From contig JALONQ010000002.1 of NCBI GenBank assembly GCA_025454835.1, forward strand, positions 231,132 through 295,131: 64,000 bases of DNA, given 5' to 3'. Below are positions 8,969 to 17,442 of this stretch, piece after piece. A program made the position numbers and the translations under genes. The notes below the pieces were generated by a model, which worked only from the letters and a program-made list of their open reading frames with translations, was not told the DNA's origin and did not search any database. Numbering within the stretch: position 1 is the stretch's first letter; each line of letters begins with the position of its first letter. This DNA is from Bacteroidota bacterium (lineage in GTDB: Bacteria; Bacteroidota; Ignavibacteria; UBA10030).

Positions 8969-8997
8969 TTGATTGCCCTGACAATCCTTCGTATCTT
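8969..8997 (+). promoter_or_regulatory. Promoter candidate for pfkA
   Basis: TTGATT at 8969-8974 and TATCTT at 8992-8997 are spaced by 17 nt. The predicted start near 9004 leaves a leader of about 40 nt before the pfkA ATG, with GAGAGAAG at 9029-9036 as a ribosome binding site. Confidence 0.6.
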
Positions 8998-9044
8998 TCA
9001 GTCTTACGGTGTATCCTGTTGATCACTAGAGAGAAGTCTGACCC

Positions 9045-10142
9045 ATGACTAAAATGAAACTGCGGCGTGTGGGCATCTTGACGGGCGGCGGCGATTGCCC
9101 CGGGCTCAACGCTGTTATCCGCGGCATCGCGAAGCCGGCGATGCAGTACTTCGGGGCGACGGTCGTCGGTATCGAGGACGGTTTTGAGGGATTCGTCGAA
9201 GGCCGCGCGCGCGAACTGAGCCCCCGGGACCTGAGCGGTATCGTGAATCTCGGCGGCACCATCCTCGGCACTTCCAACAAAGGAAATCCGTTTCAGTTTC
9301 CCGTTGAGACCCCGTCGGGGATCGAGGTGTACGACTACTCGGAGCATGCCATACGCAACTACAAGGACTGGCAGCTCGATGCCTTGTTCGCCATCGGCGG
9401 CGACGGGACGATGCACATCGTCGACAAGTTCACGGAGTTGGGCTTGAACATGGTGGGCGTGCCGAAGACGATCGACAACGATCTCTCGGCTACCGACGTG
9501 ACGTTCGGGTTCGATTCCGCCGTGAGCGTGGCCACTGAGGCCATCGACCGGCTCCATACGACGGCGTCCGCTCACCACCGCGTGATGGTCCTCGAGGTCA
9601 TGGGCCGCTACGCGGGATGGATCGCCCTCCACGCCGGTCTGGCAGGAGGCGCGGACGTCATCCTCATCCCGGAGATCCCTTTCCAGTGGAGCAAAGTGTA
9701 TGAGCACGTTTTAAAACGCGGAAAGCGTGGCAGCCGGTTCTCCATTATCGCCGTGGCCGAAGGAGCCAAACCGTCCGAAGGAGACATCGTCGTCAAAGAA
9801 ACGGATAAGAAGCGGACGGACCCGATCCGGCTCGGAGGCATCGGCGAGTACGTCGGCAAGATGATCCAGGACAACACGGGATTGGAGACGCGCGTGGCCG
9901 TCCTTGGACACGTCCAGCGCGGAGGCAGTCCGACACCGCACGATCGCGTGCTCGCGACGCGGTTCGGTTCGATGGCGCTGCAGATCGCTACGGAAGGGCG
10001 CTTCGGCCATATGGTCAGCCTTCGCGGCGACGAAGTGACCGCCGTGCCGGTCAAAGAGGCCATCCTCAAGCTCCGAACCGTCCCGATCGATTCGCAACTC
10101 ATCGTGGCGGCGCGCTCCGTCGGAACGTCGTTCGGCGACTGA
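9045..10142 (+). CDS. pfkA: 6-phosphofructokinase
   Basis: Phosphorylates fructose-6-phosphate to fructose-1,6-bisphosphate, the committed step of glycolysis. The 365-residue protein has the substrate loop GGGDCPGLNAVIRG (about 14-27), GGDGT (118-122), PKTIDND (140-146, catalytic Asp144) and MGRYAGW (187-193). The Gly at 121 matches ATP-dependent enzymes, because PPi-dependent ones carry Asp there. The Lys at 141 is the residue usual in PPi-dependent ones. This Gly/Lys combination is known from a subset of longer ATP-PFKs. It heads an apparent run with the oxidoreductase, aat and purC. Confidence 0.92.
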   Translation: MTKMKLRRVGILTGGGDCPGLNAVIRGIAKPAMQYFGATVVGIEDGFEGFVEGRARELSPRDLSGIVNLGGTILGTSNKGNPFQFPVETPSGIEVYDYSEHAIRNYKDWQLDALFAIGGDGTMHIVDKFTELGLNMVGVPKTIDNDLSATDVTFGFDSAVSVATEAIDRLHTTASAHHRVMVLEVMGRYAGWIALHAGLAGGADVILIPEIPFQWSKVYEHVLKRGKRGSRFSIIAVAEGAKPSEGDIVVKETDKKRTDPIRLGGIGEYVGKMIQDNTGLETRVAVLGHVQRGGSPTPHDRVLATRFGSMALQIATEGRFGHMVSLRGDEVTAVPVKEAILKLRTVPIDSQLIVAARSVGTSFGD

Positions 10143-10144
10143 CC

Positions 10145-11176
10145 ATGCGGGCGGCCGTCATCACGCGGTTCGGTCCGCCCGAAGTCCTGCAGTTCCGCGA
10201 CCTGCCGTCACCGTCCCTGATGCCGGGGGGCGTCCGGGTGCGGGTGCACGCGATCGGCCTCAATTTTGCCGACGTCATGGCCCGTCTCGGGGTGTACCCG
10301 AGCATCCCCAAGCCGCCGTTCGTTCCGGGGATCGAGTTCACCGGAGAGGTCGTCGAGATCGCCCCGGGCGTTCGGTCCGTGCGTCGCGGTGACCGTGTGA
10401 TGGGATTCTCCAGGCAGGGAGCCTATGCCGAGGAGGTGTGCGTCCCCGCCGGTTTTGTCCGTCGAGTGCCCGACGGGATGAGCGATCACGAGGCGGCTGC
10501 CTTCACCGTCACCTACCTGAGCGCGTACCACGGTCTCCGCACGCTGGCCCGGGTGGCACGGGGGGAGACGGTGGTGGTGCATGCTGCAGCCGGAGGTGTT
10601 GGAACGGCGGCTCTCCAGTTGTTGAAGCACTGGGGCGCCCGCTCGATCGCGACGGCGTCGACGGAGGAAAAACTGGCCGTCGCGCGTGCGCACGGAGCCG
10701 ATGAAACGCTGCTTGCCGGGAACGGTCGCATCGAGCGCCGACTACGGGAGTTGACGGGGGGCCGGGGGGTGGACGTCGTCCTCGATTCGGTCGGGGGCTC
10801 GCTCTATCGCGATTCCTGGAGATCGCTCGCGACGATGGGCCGTTACGTTCTGTTCGGATTCGCCTCGGTGACGGGACGTCGCCGGCTGGGTCGGTGGAAG
10901 CTGCTCAAAGAGATCCTCGCCACGCCCCTCGTCTTTCCGCCGACCCTCCCTTCGCGCAATATCTCGCTGATGGGTTTCAACTTGTATTTCCTGGCCGAGC
11001 GTTCGGAGTATCTGCAATCGGCGGCCGCCGAACTGCTGAAGCTGTGGAAAAAGGGTGCGATCAAGCCGTTCATCGGACGCGTCGTTCCATTCGACGAGCT
11101 TGTCGACGCCCATGCCTGGATGCAGAGTCGCAAGAGCACCGGCAAGGTTGTCATCGATCTCACCGCGAGTTGTTGA
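10145..11176 (+). CDS. Zinc-type (MDR) quinone oxidoreductase-like protein
   Basis: Medium-chain dehydrogenase/reductase family member of 343 residues, of the NADPH:quinone oxidoreductase/VAT-1 type. An N-terminal GroES-like domain contains HAIGLNFADVMARLG and PFVPGIEFTGEV. The Rossmann domain carries the nucleotide-binding stretch HAAAGGVGTAALQL (about 140-153). The structural and catalytic zinc cysteines of alcohol dehydrogenases are absent, as expected for quinone reductases. It begins 2 nt after pfkA. The physiological substrate is unknown. Confidence 0.83.
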   Translation: MRAAVITRFGPPEVLQFRDLPSPSLMPGGVRVRVHAIGLNFADVMARLGVYPSIPKPPFVPGIEFTGEVVEIAPGVRSVRRGDRVMGFSRQGAYAEEVCVPAGFVRRVPDGMSDHEAAAFTVTYLSAYHGLRTLARVARGETVVVHAAAGGVGTAALQLLKHWGARSIATASTEEKLAVARAHGADETLLAGNGRIERRLRELTGGRGVDVVLDSVGGSLYRDSWRSLATMGRYVLFGFASVTGRRRLGRWKLLKEILATPLVFPPTLPSRNISLMGFNLYFLAERSEYLQSAAAELLKLWKKGAIKPFIGRVVPFDELVDAHAWMQSRKSTGKVVIDLTASC

Positions 11177-11177
11177 G

Positions 11178-11777
11178 GTGGCCGGGGGTTCGACGTCCTC
11201 CGCGCTCGACCCGCGCATGGTCGAGCAGGCGTATCGGATCGGCGCCTTTCCGATGGCAGACCCGCTCACCGGTGAGATCGCCTGGTATGCGCCCGATCCC
11301 AGGGCGATCCTTCCGCTCGACGGATTCTGCGTTCCCAGGTCGCTTCGGTCGCTCGTTCGTCGGCGGGTGTATGAAGTGAGGTGGAATACCGCGTTCGGAG
11401 ACGTCATCCGCAGTTGCGCCGAGCGGACGGAGACGTGGATCTCTCCGGAGATCATCGAAGCCTATGAAGCGCTCCATCGAGCCGGCAAGGCCCACAGCGT
11501 CGAAGCGTGGAAGGATGATCGGCTCGCCGGAGGGCTCTACGGCGTCTCACTGGGAGGCGCCTTCTTCGGCGAATCGATGTTCAGCCAGCAACGCGACGCA
11601 TCGACCGTCGCACTGTCGGCCCTCGTGCGTCGGATGCAGGAACGAGGAGCTCGCCTGCTCGACATTCAATTTGTGACCCCGCACCTGCGGCGATTCGGCG
11701 CCGTCGAGATCCCGCGAGCGGCGTATCTGCGCCGACTGCGGACCGCATTGGCGATTGACGCGGTGCTCCTTCCCTGA
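11178..11777 (+). CDS. aat: Leucyl/phenylalanyl-tRNA--protein transferase
   Basis: N-degron pathway enzyme that transfers Leu or Phe from tRNA to proteins with N-terminal Arg or Lys, marking them for ClpAP. The core is diagnostic: LDPRMVEQAYRIGAFPM, WYAPDPRAILPLD, SVEAW, GGLYGVSLGGAFFGESMFS and LLDIQF. The frame is open from 11055. I place the start at GTG 11178, 1 nt after the oxidoreductase stop, giving 199 residues; ATG 11217 is the alternative but would cut into the conserved N-terminus. It is likely translationally coupled to its neighbour. Confidence 0.88.
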   Translation: MAGGSTSSALDPRMVEQAYRIGAFPMADPLTGEIAWYAPDPRAILPLDGFCVPRSLRSLVRRRVYEVRWNTAFGDVIRSCAERTETWISPEIIEAYEALHRAGKAHSVEAWKDDRLAGGLYGVSLGGAFFGESMFSQQRDASTVALSALVRRMQERGARLLDIQFVTPHLRRFGAVEIPRAAYLRRLRTALAIDAVLLP

Positions 11778-11795
11778 ACGATCGGATCGAAGACC

Positions 11796-12707
11796 ATGTC
11801 GACGGCCCACTACATCCCCGTCATCACCACGACGGCATTCTCCGGCGTGACCTACCTCCAAAGCGGGAAGGTCCGTGACATCTACGAGGTCGACGGCAAG
11901 CTGCTCATCGTCGCCACCGATCGGTTGTCGGCCTATGACGTGATCATGAACGAAGGAATCCCCTTCAAAGGAAAGGTGCTGACGCTCATCTCAGAGCACT
12001 GGTTCGGCAGGATGGCCGATCTCGTCCCGAATCACTTGATCTCGACGATCGTCTACGACTTTCCTCCCGCGTGCAAGCCGCACTGGTCTGCGCTCGAGGA
12101 CCGCACCATGCTCGTCCGGAAGGCCACGCCGTTCCCGATCGAATGTGTGGTCCGCGGCTACCTGTCGGGGTCGGGTTGGCAAGAGTACCAGGCTTCCGGG
12201 TCGGTCTGCGGTGTGAAGCTGCCGCAAGGGCTGGTGGAATCCGACCGATTGCCCGAGCCCATCTTCACGCCGGCGACGAAGGAACTGCAGGGTCGGCACG
12301 ACGAGAACATCTCCTTCGACCGGGTCGTGGAACTGATCGGCTCGGAACATGCGGAGCAGCTCAGGTCCCTGACGATCGCCGTGTATCGAAGGGCCGCCCA
12401 GGAGGCGGAGACGAAGGGTATCATCATCGCCGACACGAAGATGGAATTCGGTCTGGACGAGCGTGGTCAGATCATTCTGATCGACGAACTCCTGACGCCC
12501 GATTCGTCCCGGTTCTGGCCGATGGACTCCTATGCTCCGGGTCGGGGGCAGAACAGTTTCGACAAGCAGTTCGTCCGCGATTATCTGAACTCCATCAATT
12601 TCAACCGCCAGCCGCCGCCGCCAAAGCTGCCGGATGACGTGATCTTCAAGACCTCCGCGCTGTATGTCGAGGCGCTGAAACGCCTGACGGGCCGGACATT
12701 GCCATGA
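11796..12707 (+). CDS. purC: Phosphoribosylaminoimidazole-succinocarboxamide synthase
   Basis: ATP-dependent ligation of aspartate to CAIR in de novo purine synthesis. The 303-residue protein is of the longer SAICAR synthetase type. It contains SGKVRDIYEVDGKLLIVATDR near the N-terminus, ECVVRGYLSGSGW, and DTKMEFGLDERGQIILIDE followed by PDSSRFWP near residues 210-245. It lies 18 nt after aat with no other pur genes nearby, so its position in this run does not reflect pathway grouping. Confidence 0.95.
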   Translation: MSTAHYIPVITTTAFSGVTYLQSGKVRDIYEVDGKLLIVATDRLSAYDVIMNEGIPFKGKVLTLISEHWFGRMADLVPNHLISTIVYDFPPACKPHWSALEDRTMLVRKATPFPIECVVRGYLSGSGWQEYQASGSVCGVKLPQGLVESDRLPEPIFTPATKELQGRHDENISFDRVVELIGSEHAEQLRSLTIAVYRRAAQEAETKGIIIADTKMEFGLDERGQIILIDELLTPDSSRFWPMDSYAPGRGQNSFDKQFVRDYLNSINFNRQPPPPKLPDDVIFKTSALYVEALKRLTGRTLP

Positions 12708-12825
12708 GCGGGAACGGTCGAGTGGCGAAGTATCGTTATGGGTGTGCGTCGTGTGCTCTCTGTGTCCCTCGTGGCAAAGCTGCGCGAATTGACCTCATTG
12801 TTCCATACGTGATCAGGATCTCCCC

Positions 12826-13923
12826 ATGCTTTCGTTGAATGAACAGAACATCCTTCAGTCGCTCCGCGCCGTCCGTGATCCGGACCTCCATCGCGACATC
12901 GTGACCCTCGGGTTCGTGAAGAACCTCACCATCAGCGACGGCGACGTTGCCTTCGACCTCGTCCTCACGACCCCGTCATGCCCCGTGCGCGACCAGTTCG
13001 TGATCGATTGCGAGAAAGCCATCAGAACGAGCATCGACGGAGTGCGCAAGGTCGACGTGCGGCTCTCGTCGAGCGTGACGACGCACACGCACGCTCAGAA
13101 GGAATCGGTCCTTCCGGGGGTGAAGAATACGATCGCCGTCGCCAGCGGCAAAGGGGGCGTCGGCAAATCGACGGTGGCCGTCAACCTGGCGGTCTCTCTG
13201 GCCATGGACGGGGCGAAGGTCGGACTCGTCGACGCGGATATCTACGGCCCGTCGATCCCGACGATGTTCGGCATCAATGAACGCCCAAGAGTGTCGCAGA
13301 ACAAGCTGTATCCGCTCGAGAAGTACGGTGTCAAAGTGATGTCGATCGGATTCCTCGTCGACCCGATGCAGGCGGTGATCTGGCGAGGACCGATGGCCAG
13401 TGGCGCCGTCAAGCAGTTCATGGGGGACGTCGAGTGGGGTGAGCTCGACTATCTCATCTTTGACCTGCCGCCAGGCACAGGGGACATTCAGTTGACGATC
13501 GTTCAAACGATCCCGCTCACCGGAGCCGTCATCGTCACGACGCCGCAAGATGTGGCGCTCGCCGATGCTCGCAAGGGGCTTGTGATGTTCAACAAGGTGA
13601 ACGTGCCGGTCCTTGGGATCGTCGAGAACATGTCGCATTTCATCTGCTCGCACTGTGGCCAGCGGGAAGACATCTTCGACAGCGGCGGCGGCAAGCGGAC
13701 GGCCACCGAGCTGCATGTGCCGTTCCTCGGAGAGATCCCGATCGACACCAAGATACGCGTGGGGGGCGATTCCGGCCATCCGGTCGTGCACGGCGAACCT
13801 ACGTCGCCTCGCTCGGAGATCATCCGCAACATCGCCCGGCAGCTGGCAGCGCAGGTGAGCATTCGCAACGTTGACGGCATTCAGGCGCCGAAGTTGGAGA
13901 TCCTGTTGGGTCCGCGGAATTAG
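12826..13923 (+). CDS. apbC: Mrp/ApbC family iron-sulfur cluster carrier ATPase
   Basis: P-loop ATPase that carries and delivers Fe-S clusters. The 365-residue protein starts with a MIP18/DUF59 domain (about 5-85, with TTPSCPVRD) and continues with the Mrp core. The deviant Walker A SGKGGVGKST is at 107-116, DADIYGPS at 136-143, and the cluster-bridging CxxC is C274/C277 (ICSHCG). It is followed by a NifU-type scaffold gene, consistent with a cluster assembly role. A TTGACC at about 12790 could be a -35, but I see no matching -10. Confidence 0.93.
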   Translation: MLSLNEQNILQSLRAVRDPDLHRDIVTLGFVKNLTISDGDVAFDLVLTTPSCPVRDQFVIDCEKAIRTSIDGVRKVDVRLSSSVTTHTHAQKESVLPGVKNTIAVASGKGGVGKSTVAVNLAVSLAMDGAKVGLVDADIYGPSIPTMFGINERPRVSQNKLYPLEKYGVKVMSIGFLVDPMQAVIWRGPMASGAVKQFMGDVEWGELDYLIFDLPPGTGDIQLTIVQTIPLTGAVIVTTPQDVALADARKGLVMFNKVNVPVLGIVENMSHFICSHCGQREDIFDSGGGKRTATELHVPFLGEIPIDTKIRVGGDSGHPVVHGEPTSPRSEIIRNIARQLAAQVSIRNVDGIQAPKLEILLGPRN

Positions 13924-13977
13924 GAGTGCGAGGAGGAGCGCCGCGGATCACGAACATGAACCGACAAGTTCGCCAAG

Positions 13978-14016
13978 CCTGCCTGCCGATCCATAGCACG
14001 CAACGAGGCAGGCAGG
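13978..14016 (+). terminator. Hairpin between apbC and the NifU-like gene
   Basis: A perfect 10-bp stem (13978-13987 with 14007-14016) with a 19-nt loop, built from CCTGCC and GGCAGG repeats, lies 54 nt after apbC. No T-run follows. It may terminate apbC partially or shape the leader of the next gene. Confidence 0.45.
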
Positions 14017-14049
14017 GACGCCAAGACAGCTGACAATACTGATCCTAAG

Positions 14050-14286
14050 ATGTCCTTTCCTTCCACGACAGATATTGAACGCACGCTCGACCGGATCCGA
14101 CCGTTCCTCCAATTGGACGGCGGGAACGTGGAGCTCGTCCGCTTGACAGAGAACGGTATCCTGGAGGTGCGTCTGACGGGCTCGTGCATCGATTGTCCGA
14201 TGTCGCGCATGACGCTTCGCGCCGGCATCGAACGGGCCGTGTTGCTTGAGCATCAGGAGATCCGGCGGATCGAACAGGTGCGATAG
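14050..14286 (+). CDS. NifU C-terminal-domain Fe-S scaffold protein
   Basis: A 78-residue protein corresponding to the stand-alone NifU C-terminal (Nfu-type) domain, which assembles and transfers [4Fe-4S] clusters. Recognition rests on IRPFLQLDGGNVELV near 16-30 and on the cluster-ligating CxxC at C46/C49 in GSCIDCPMS. The distance to apbC is short and the strand is the same, so the two probably act together. A bidirectional terminator follows, facing the convergent ftsE run. Confidence 0.9.
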   Translation: MSFPSTTDIERTLDRIRPFLQLDGGNVELVRLTENGILEVRLTGSCIDCPMSRMTLRAGIERAVLLEHQEIRRIEQVR

Positions 14287-14312
14287 GGGGCGGGAGGGTG
14301 TCTGTAGACGAG

Positions 14313-14338
14313 AAGGCCGGGGCGATCGCTCCGGCCTT
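14313..14338. terminator. Bidirectional terminator between the NifU-like gene and ftsE
   Basis: A 26-nt near-perfect inverted repeat has 8-bp arms AAGGCCGG/CCGGCCTT around a central GCGATCGC palindrome flanked by a G-U pair. T-runs are short on either strand. It sits 26 nt from each convergent stop codon and can serve both directions. Confidence 0.7.
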
Positions 14339-14362
14339 TATGCGTTCCGTGTGAGATGTCGA

Positions 14363-15040
14363 TCAGCGCTTCTTCGGCGCCCGCATGTCCACCTCCTGCA
14401 ATCGTCCATCCTTCAACTGCACCACGCGGGCCGGATATTTCTTGACGAGATCGTAGTTGTGCGTTGCCATGAGAACCGCCGTGCCGCGCATGTTGATCTT
14501 CGTCATCAGCTCCATGATCTCTGCCGATGATGCCGGGTCGAGATTGCCGGTCGGCTCATCGGCGATCAAAATGGCCGGTTCGTTGACCAAGGCGCGAGCG
14601 ATGACGACGCGCTGTTGCTCGCCTCCGGAAAGCTCCTGCGGCATCTGGTTCCGCTTGTGGCTCAACCCCACTTCGGCCAGCACGTGCAGGACCTTCTTCT
14701 TGAGGTCGCCTCTTCGGGCGTTCGTGACGTGAAGCGCGAACGCGACGTTGTCATACACCGAACGGTCGTCCAGCAACTTGAAGTCCTGGAAGACCACGCC
14801 GATCCGGCGACGGAGAAACGGGATCTCCTTCGGCGCGATGTTCGAGCTGTCGTACCCGGCCACCCGAACCCGACCCGCCTCGGGGATCAGGTCATAATAG
14901 AGCAGACGCATCAGCGAACTCTTACCGGCTCCTGTCTGGCCGACCAGATAGACGAATTCCCCCCGTTTCATGCTGAAACTGAGGTTCGTCAGGACCTGCT
15001 GTCCGTCGAAGGAAACAGTCACCCCGTCGAGTTCGATCAT
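14363..15040 (-). CDS. ftsE: Cell division ABC transporter ATPase FtsE
   Basis: ATPase that with FtsX couples septal peptidoglycan hydrolysis to division. The 225-residue protein has Walker [10 protein letters not shown] (34-42), signature LSGGEQQR and Walker [13 protein letters not shown]. FtsE-specific stretches include [14 protein letters not shown] and [18 protein letters not shown]. The start overlaps the 3' end of pdxA by 4 nt. No ftsX is in the window, so its partner must lie elsewhere. It is the last gene of the nrnA-pepA-GWxTD-pdxA-ftsE run. Confidence 0.88.
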   Translation of the reverse strand: MIELDGVTVSFDGQQVLTNLSFSMKRGEFVYLVGQTGAGKSSLMRLLYYDLIPEAGRVRVAGYDSSNIAPKEIPFLRRRIGVVFQDFKLLDDRSVYDNVAFALHVTNARRGDLKKKVLHVLAEVGLSHKRNQMPQELSGGEQQRVVIARALVNEPAILIADEPTGNLDPASSAEIMELMTKINMRGTAVLMATHNYDLVKKYPARVVQLKDGRLQEVDMRAPKKR

Positions 15041-16035
15041 GCGTTGGCTCCGCTACGGGCTTTGTTCATCGCTACCGCCAGTCGGATGGCCTCGATCGTG
15101 CTCGACGGATCGGCGGTCCCTTTGCCCGCGATGTCGTACGCGGTCCCGTGGTCGGGGGAGGTGCGGATGATCGGGAGGCCGGCGGAGACATTCACAGCCG
15201 AGCCGAACGACATGAGCTTCAGTGGAATGAGCCCCTGGTCGTGGTACATCGCCAGAACGGCGTCGTACGACGTGTGCCGTTTCTTGCCGAAGAACGCGTC
15301 TGCGGGGAAGGGCCCATCGGCGATGATCCCGGCGGCACGGACCACCTCGAGAGCAGGGAGAATGATCTCAACTTCTTCGCGGCCAATATGGCCGTTCTCG
15401 CCGGCGTGCGGGTTCAATCCGAGGACGGCGATCTTGGGGCGCGGGATACCAAAATCGCGCATCAAGGCGCCATGCAGAAGCTGGAGCTTCTCTATGACTT
15501 TCTCGGCCGTCACTTGGCGTGGAACCGCTGCGATCGGCGTGTGAACAGTCACGAGCCCAACGCGCAGTGCGCGCGAGACGAGCATCATGATCACTTTCTG
15601 TGATCGGCTGAAGAGTGTCACCATCTCCGTCTGACCGGGAAAATCGTAGCCGGCCATGTGAAGGGCCTCCTTGGAGGCCGGTGCCGTGACCATGGCGTCG
15701 ACCTTGCCTGAAAGACAGAGTTCCACCGCGCGCTCGATCGCAAGTCCGGCGTTCTTCCCCGAGGCCTTTGTCGGGGCCCCGTAGGTCACGTCGGCCGCGA
15801 TGCCATCGCCAATGTCCATGACACCCAACGCACTGCCGCCCGGTGCCGACGCCGACCGCTTCTCCAGGGTCAGCCTTCTGCGGATCAGCGGAGCGGCATG
15901 TCTGAACACGGCAAGCGGACCGATGAGGATCGGTTGGCAGAGTCGGCGGATCGCAGGGTCTGAGGCGGCGCGGAGAGCAACCTCGGGACCGATGCCGTTG
16001 AAGTCTCCGACGGTCACGGCGATGGTTGGCTTCAC
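15037..16035 (-). CDS. pdxA: 4-hydroxythreonine-4-phosphate dehydrogenase
   Basis: NAD-dependent oxidation in the DXP-dependent pathway to pyridoxal phosphate. The 332-residue protein begins KPTIAVTVGDFNGIGPEV. It contains the metal and substrate motifs NPHAGENGHIG, DGPFPADAFF and MYHDQGLIPLK, plus IIRTSPDHGTAYDIAGKG near the C-terminus, all typical of PdxA. The start overlaps the stop of the GWxTD gene by 4 nt, indicating an operon. PLP made here would serve enzymes such as Kbl and TrpA/B. Confidence 0.95.
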   Translation of the reverse strand: MKPTIAVTVGDFNGIGPEVALRAASDPAIRRLCQPILIGPLAVFRHAAPLIRRRLTLEKRSASAPGGSALGVMDIGDGIAADVTYGAPTKASGKNAGLAIERAVELCLSGKVDAMVTAPASKEALHMAGYDFPGQTEMVTLFSRSQKVIMMLVSRALRVGLVTVHTPIAAVPRQVTAEKVIEKLQLLHGALMRDFGIPRPKIAVLGLNPHAGENGHIGREEVEIILPALEVVRAAGIIADGPFPADAFFGKKRHTSYDAVLAMYHDQGLIPLKLMSFGSAVNVSAGLPIIRTSPDHGTAYDIAGKGTADPSSTIEAIRLAVAMNKARSGANA

Positions 16036-17399
16036 AGATCCTCCGTCTGGGTCAGCGTGTACTCCCCCGTTCGCGACGGGTCCGTGAAAATGAAGCGTTT
16101 CTTCTGTTGTTCGTAGATCCAGATCTCGCGCGGACCTGTGTTCGGCCTGAAGATGCGCTGGCTCGACGTTGGTGTGCCGAAGAGAATCAGGATGCGTCCA
16201 CGGTCGGTCTTGTAGCCGTCCGAGCTGCCGCGCGTGGAGAACCGCCGAATGGATTCGTCTACGCGACGATAATACTCTTCCTGGACAGGGTTGTATGCCG
16301 TCGTCGTGTCGGGATCGCGCAGGCGCCAGAACTCGTCGAACCGGTCCCTGCCGGCGTCGGCAAAGAACCCGACCATGTCGTCGACCTCTTCGGGATCGGC
16401 GATATGTCGAAGAGCGTCGACGGCAAGGTTGAAGTCGGCGAGCGAACGCGGCAGGGTGGGCCAGATCACGGAGAATCGGTAGGTCTGGCGGACGCGCTCG
16501 GATCCCGTCGACAGGTCCACGTCAACGGTGTAGAGCCCTTGCCCCAGCTGTTCGAGCGGGAGCGCGAGGAAGGCCGAGGTCCATGATTCGATCGCGGTGC
16601 TGTCGAAGCGATACCGTACGGGCGCTCCTTCTTCCAGCGTTATGATCGTCCGGCGAAGGACGATCGTATCGCGGGCACGCAGGTCGACCTTGCGGCCGTC
16701 GGAGCCTGCGTCGGAGCTGGTGATCCTCCACTCTGCGCTGATCGGCCCGTTCGTCGGCGTTCGCACGTGTGCGATCATGCCACCGCGCGAACCGAAGATG
16801 GCAGCGCCGCCTCGATTGAATGGAATGAATCCGTTGCCGTCTGCCGACGGATAACCGAGCAGCCCCTTGGGAAGGGCGGTGAGTCCGCTGCCGGAAGGGA
16901 TCTCAAGAGTTCGCCGGCGCTCCAGGAAGCGTCGTTCGGAATCGAAGGCCTTCAACTCGAACACGATCGTGTAGGTACCCGGCGGCACCGTGAATCGCAC
17001 GGTCTGCTCAACGTCGGGGAGCGTCTCTCGCGGTCCTGGTTGTCGTTCGCGCTCCATGCGGATGGTGCGGACCTCGCGGTTGGTCTGCGTTCCGTTCTTG
17101 CTGGCCAATTCGACGAGCAATTCTCCTTGGGCGGCTGACCCGCCTTCCGCAGTCCGGAGGAACACGAAGAAGGCGGCTGGAATACGATAGTGAATGTCGA
17201 CGACGAAGCTGTCAGCCGCCGCGTTCGGAAGGACGACCGCGTCATAGAATACTGGAACGTCGGAGCCTGTCGACATCTCGGGCCGCTCCGTCCGTTGCGC
17301 CATCAGGCCGAAAGGCGAAAGGAGGAAGAGGCCGACCGCCACGAAGAACGGCCGGCGGACGTCAAAATAATTCACGCGGGTTGAGGTCATCGCTTGCAT
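16032..17399 (-). CDS. Secreted GWxTD-domain protein
   Basis: GWxTD-domain proteins are secreted or envelope proteins of unknown function, common in Chlorobi, Ignavibacteria and Acidobacteria. The N-terminus (455 residues, or 452 if the ATG three codons further in is used) has a hydrophobic signal segment. The middle looks like beta-rich domains. The C-terminal GWxTD domain reads FDEFWRLRDPDT, YYRRVDESIRRF, YKTDRGRILILFGTP and REIWIYEQ. The eponymous Trp is replaced by Tyr (GYKTD). It lies 43 nt after pepA and overlaps pdxA. Confidence 0.82.
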   Translation of the reverse strand: MQAMTSTRVNYFDVRRPFFVAVGLFLLSPFGLMAQRTERPEMSTGSDVPVFYDAVVLPNAAADSFVVDIHYRIPAAFFVFLRTAEGGSAAQGELLVELASKNGTQTNREVRTIRMERERQPGPRETLPDVEQTVRFTVPPGTYTIVFELKAFDSERRFLERRRTLEIPSGSGLTALPKGLLGYPSADGNGFIPFNRGGAAIFGSRGGMIAHVRTPTNGPISAEWRITSSDAGSDGRKVDLRARDTIVLRRTIITLEEGAPVRYRFDSTAIESWTSAFLALPLEQLGQGLYTVDVDLSTGSERVRQTYRFSVIWPTLPRSLADFNLAVDALRHIADPEEVDDMVGFFADAGRDRFDEFWRLRDPDTTTAYNPVQEEYYRRVDESIRRFSTRGSSDGYKTDRGRILILFGTPTSSQRIFRPNTGPREIWIYEQQKKRFIFTDPSRTGEYTLTQTEDL

Positions 17400-17442
17400 G
17401 GTGCTCTGCCAATCTCGCCAATGATGCGGTGAAGTGCCAGCG

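Noticed and set aside
12780..12825. Promoter for apbC starting from TTGACC
   Set aside because: A good -35-like hexamer, but no acceptable -10 at 16-18 nt, so not listed as a promoter.
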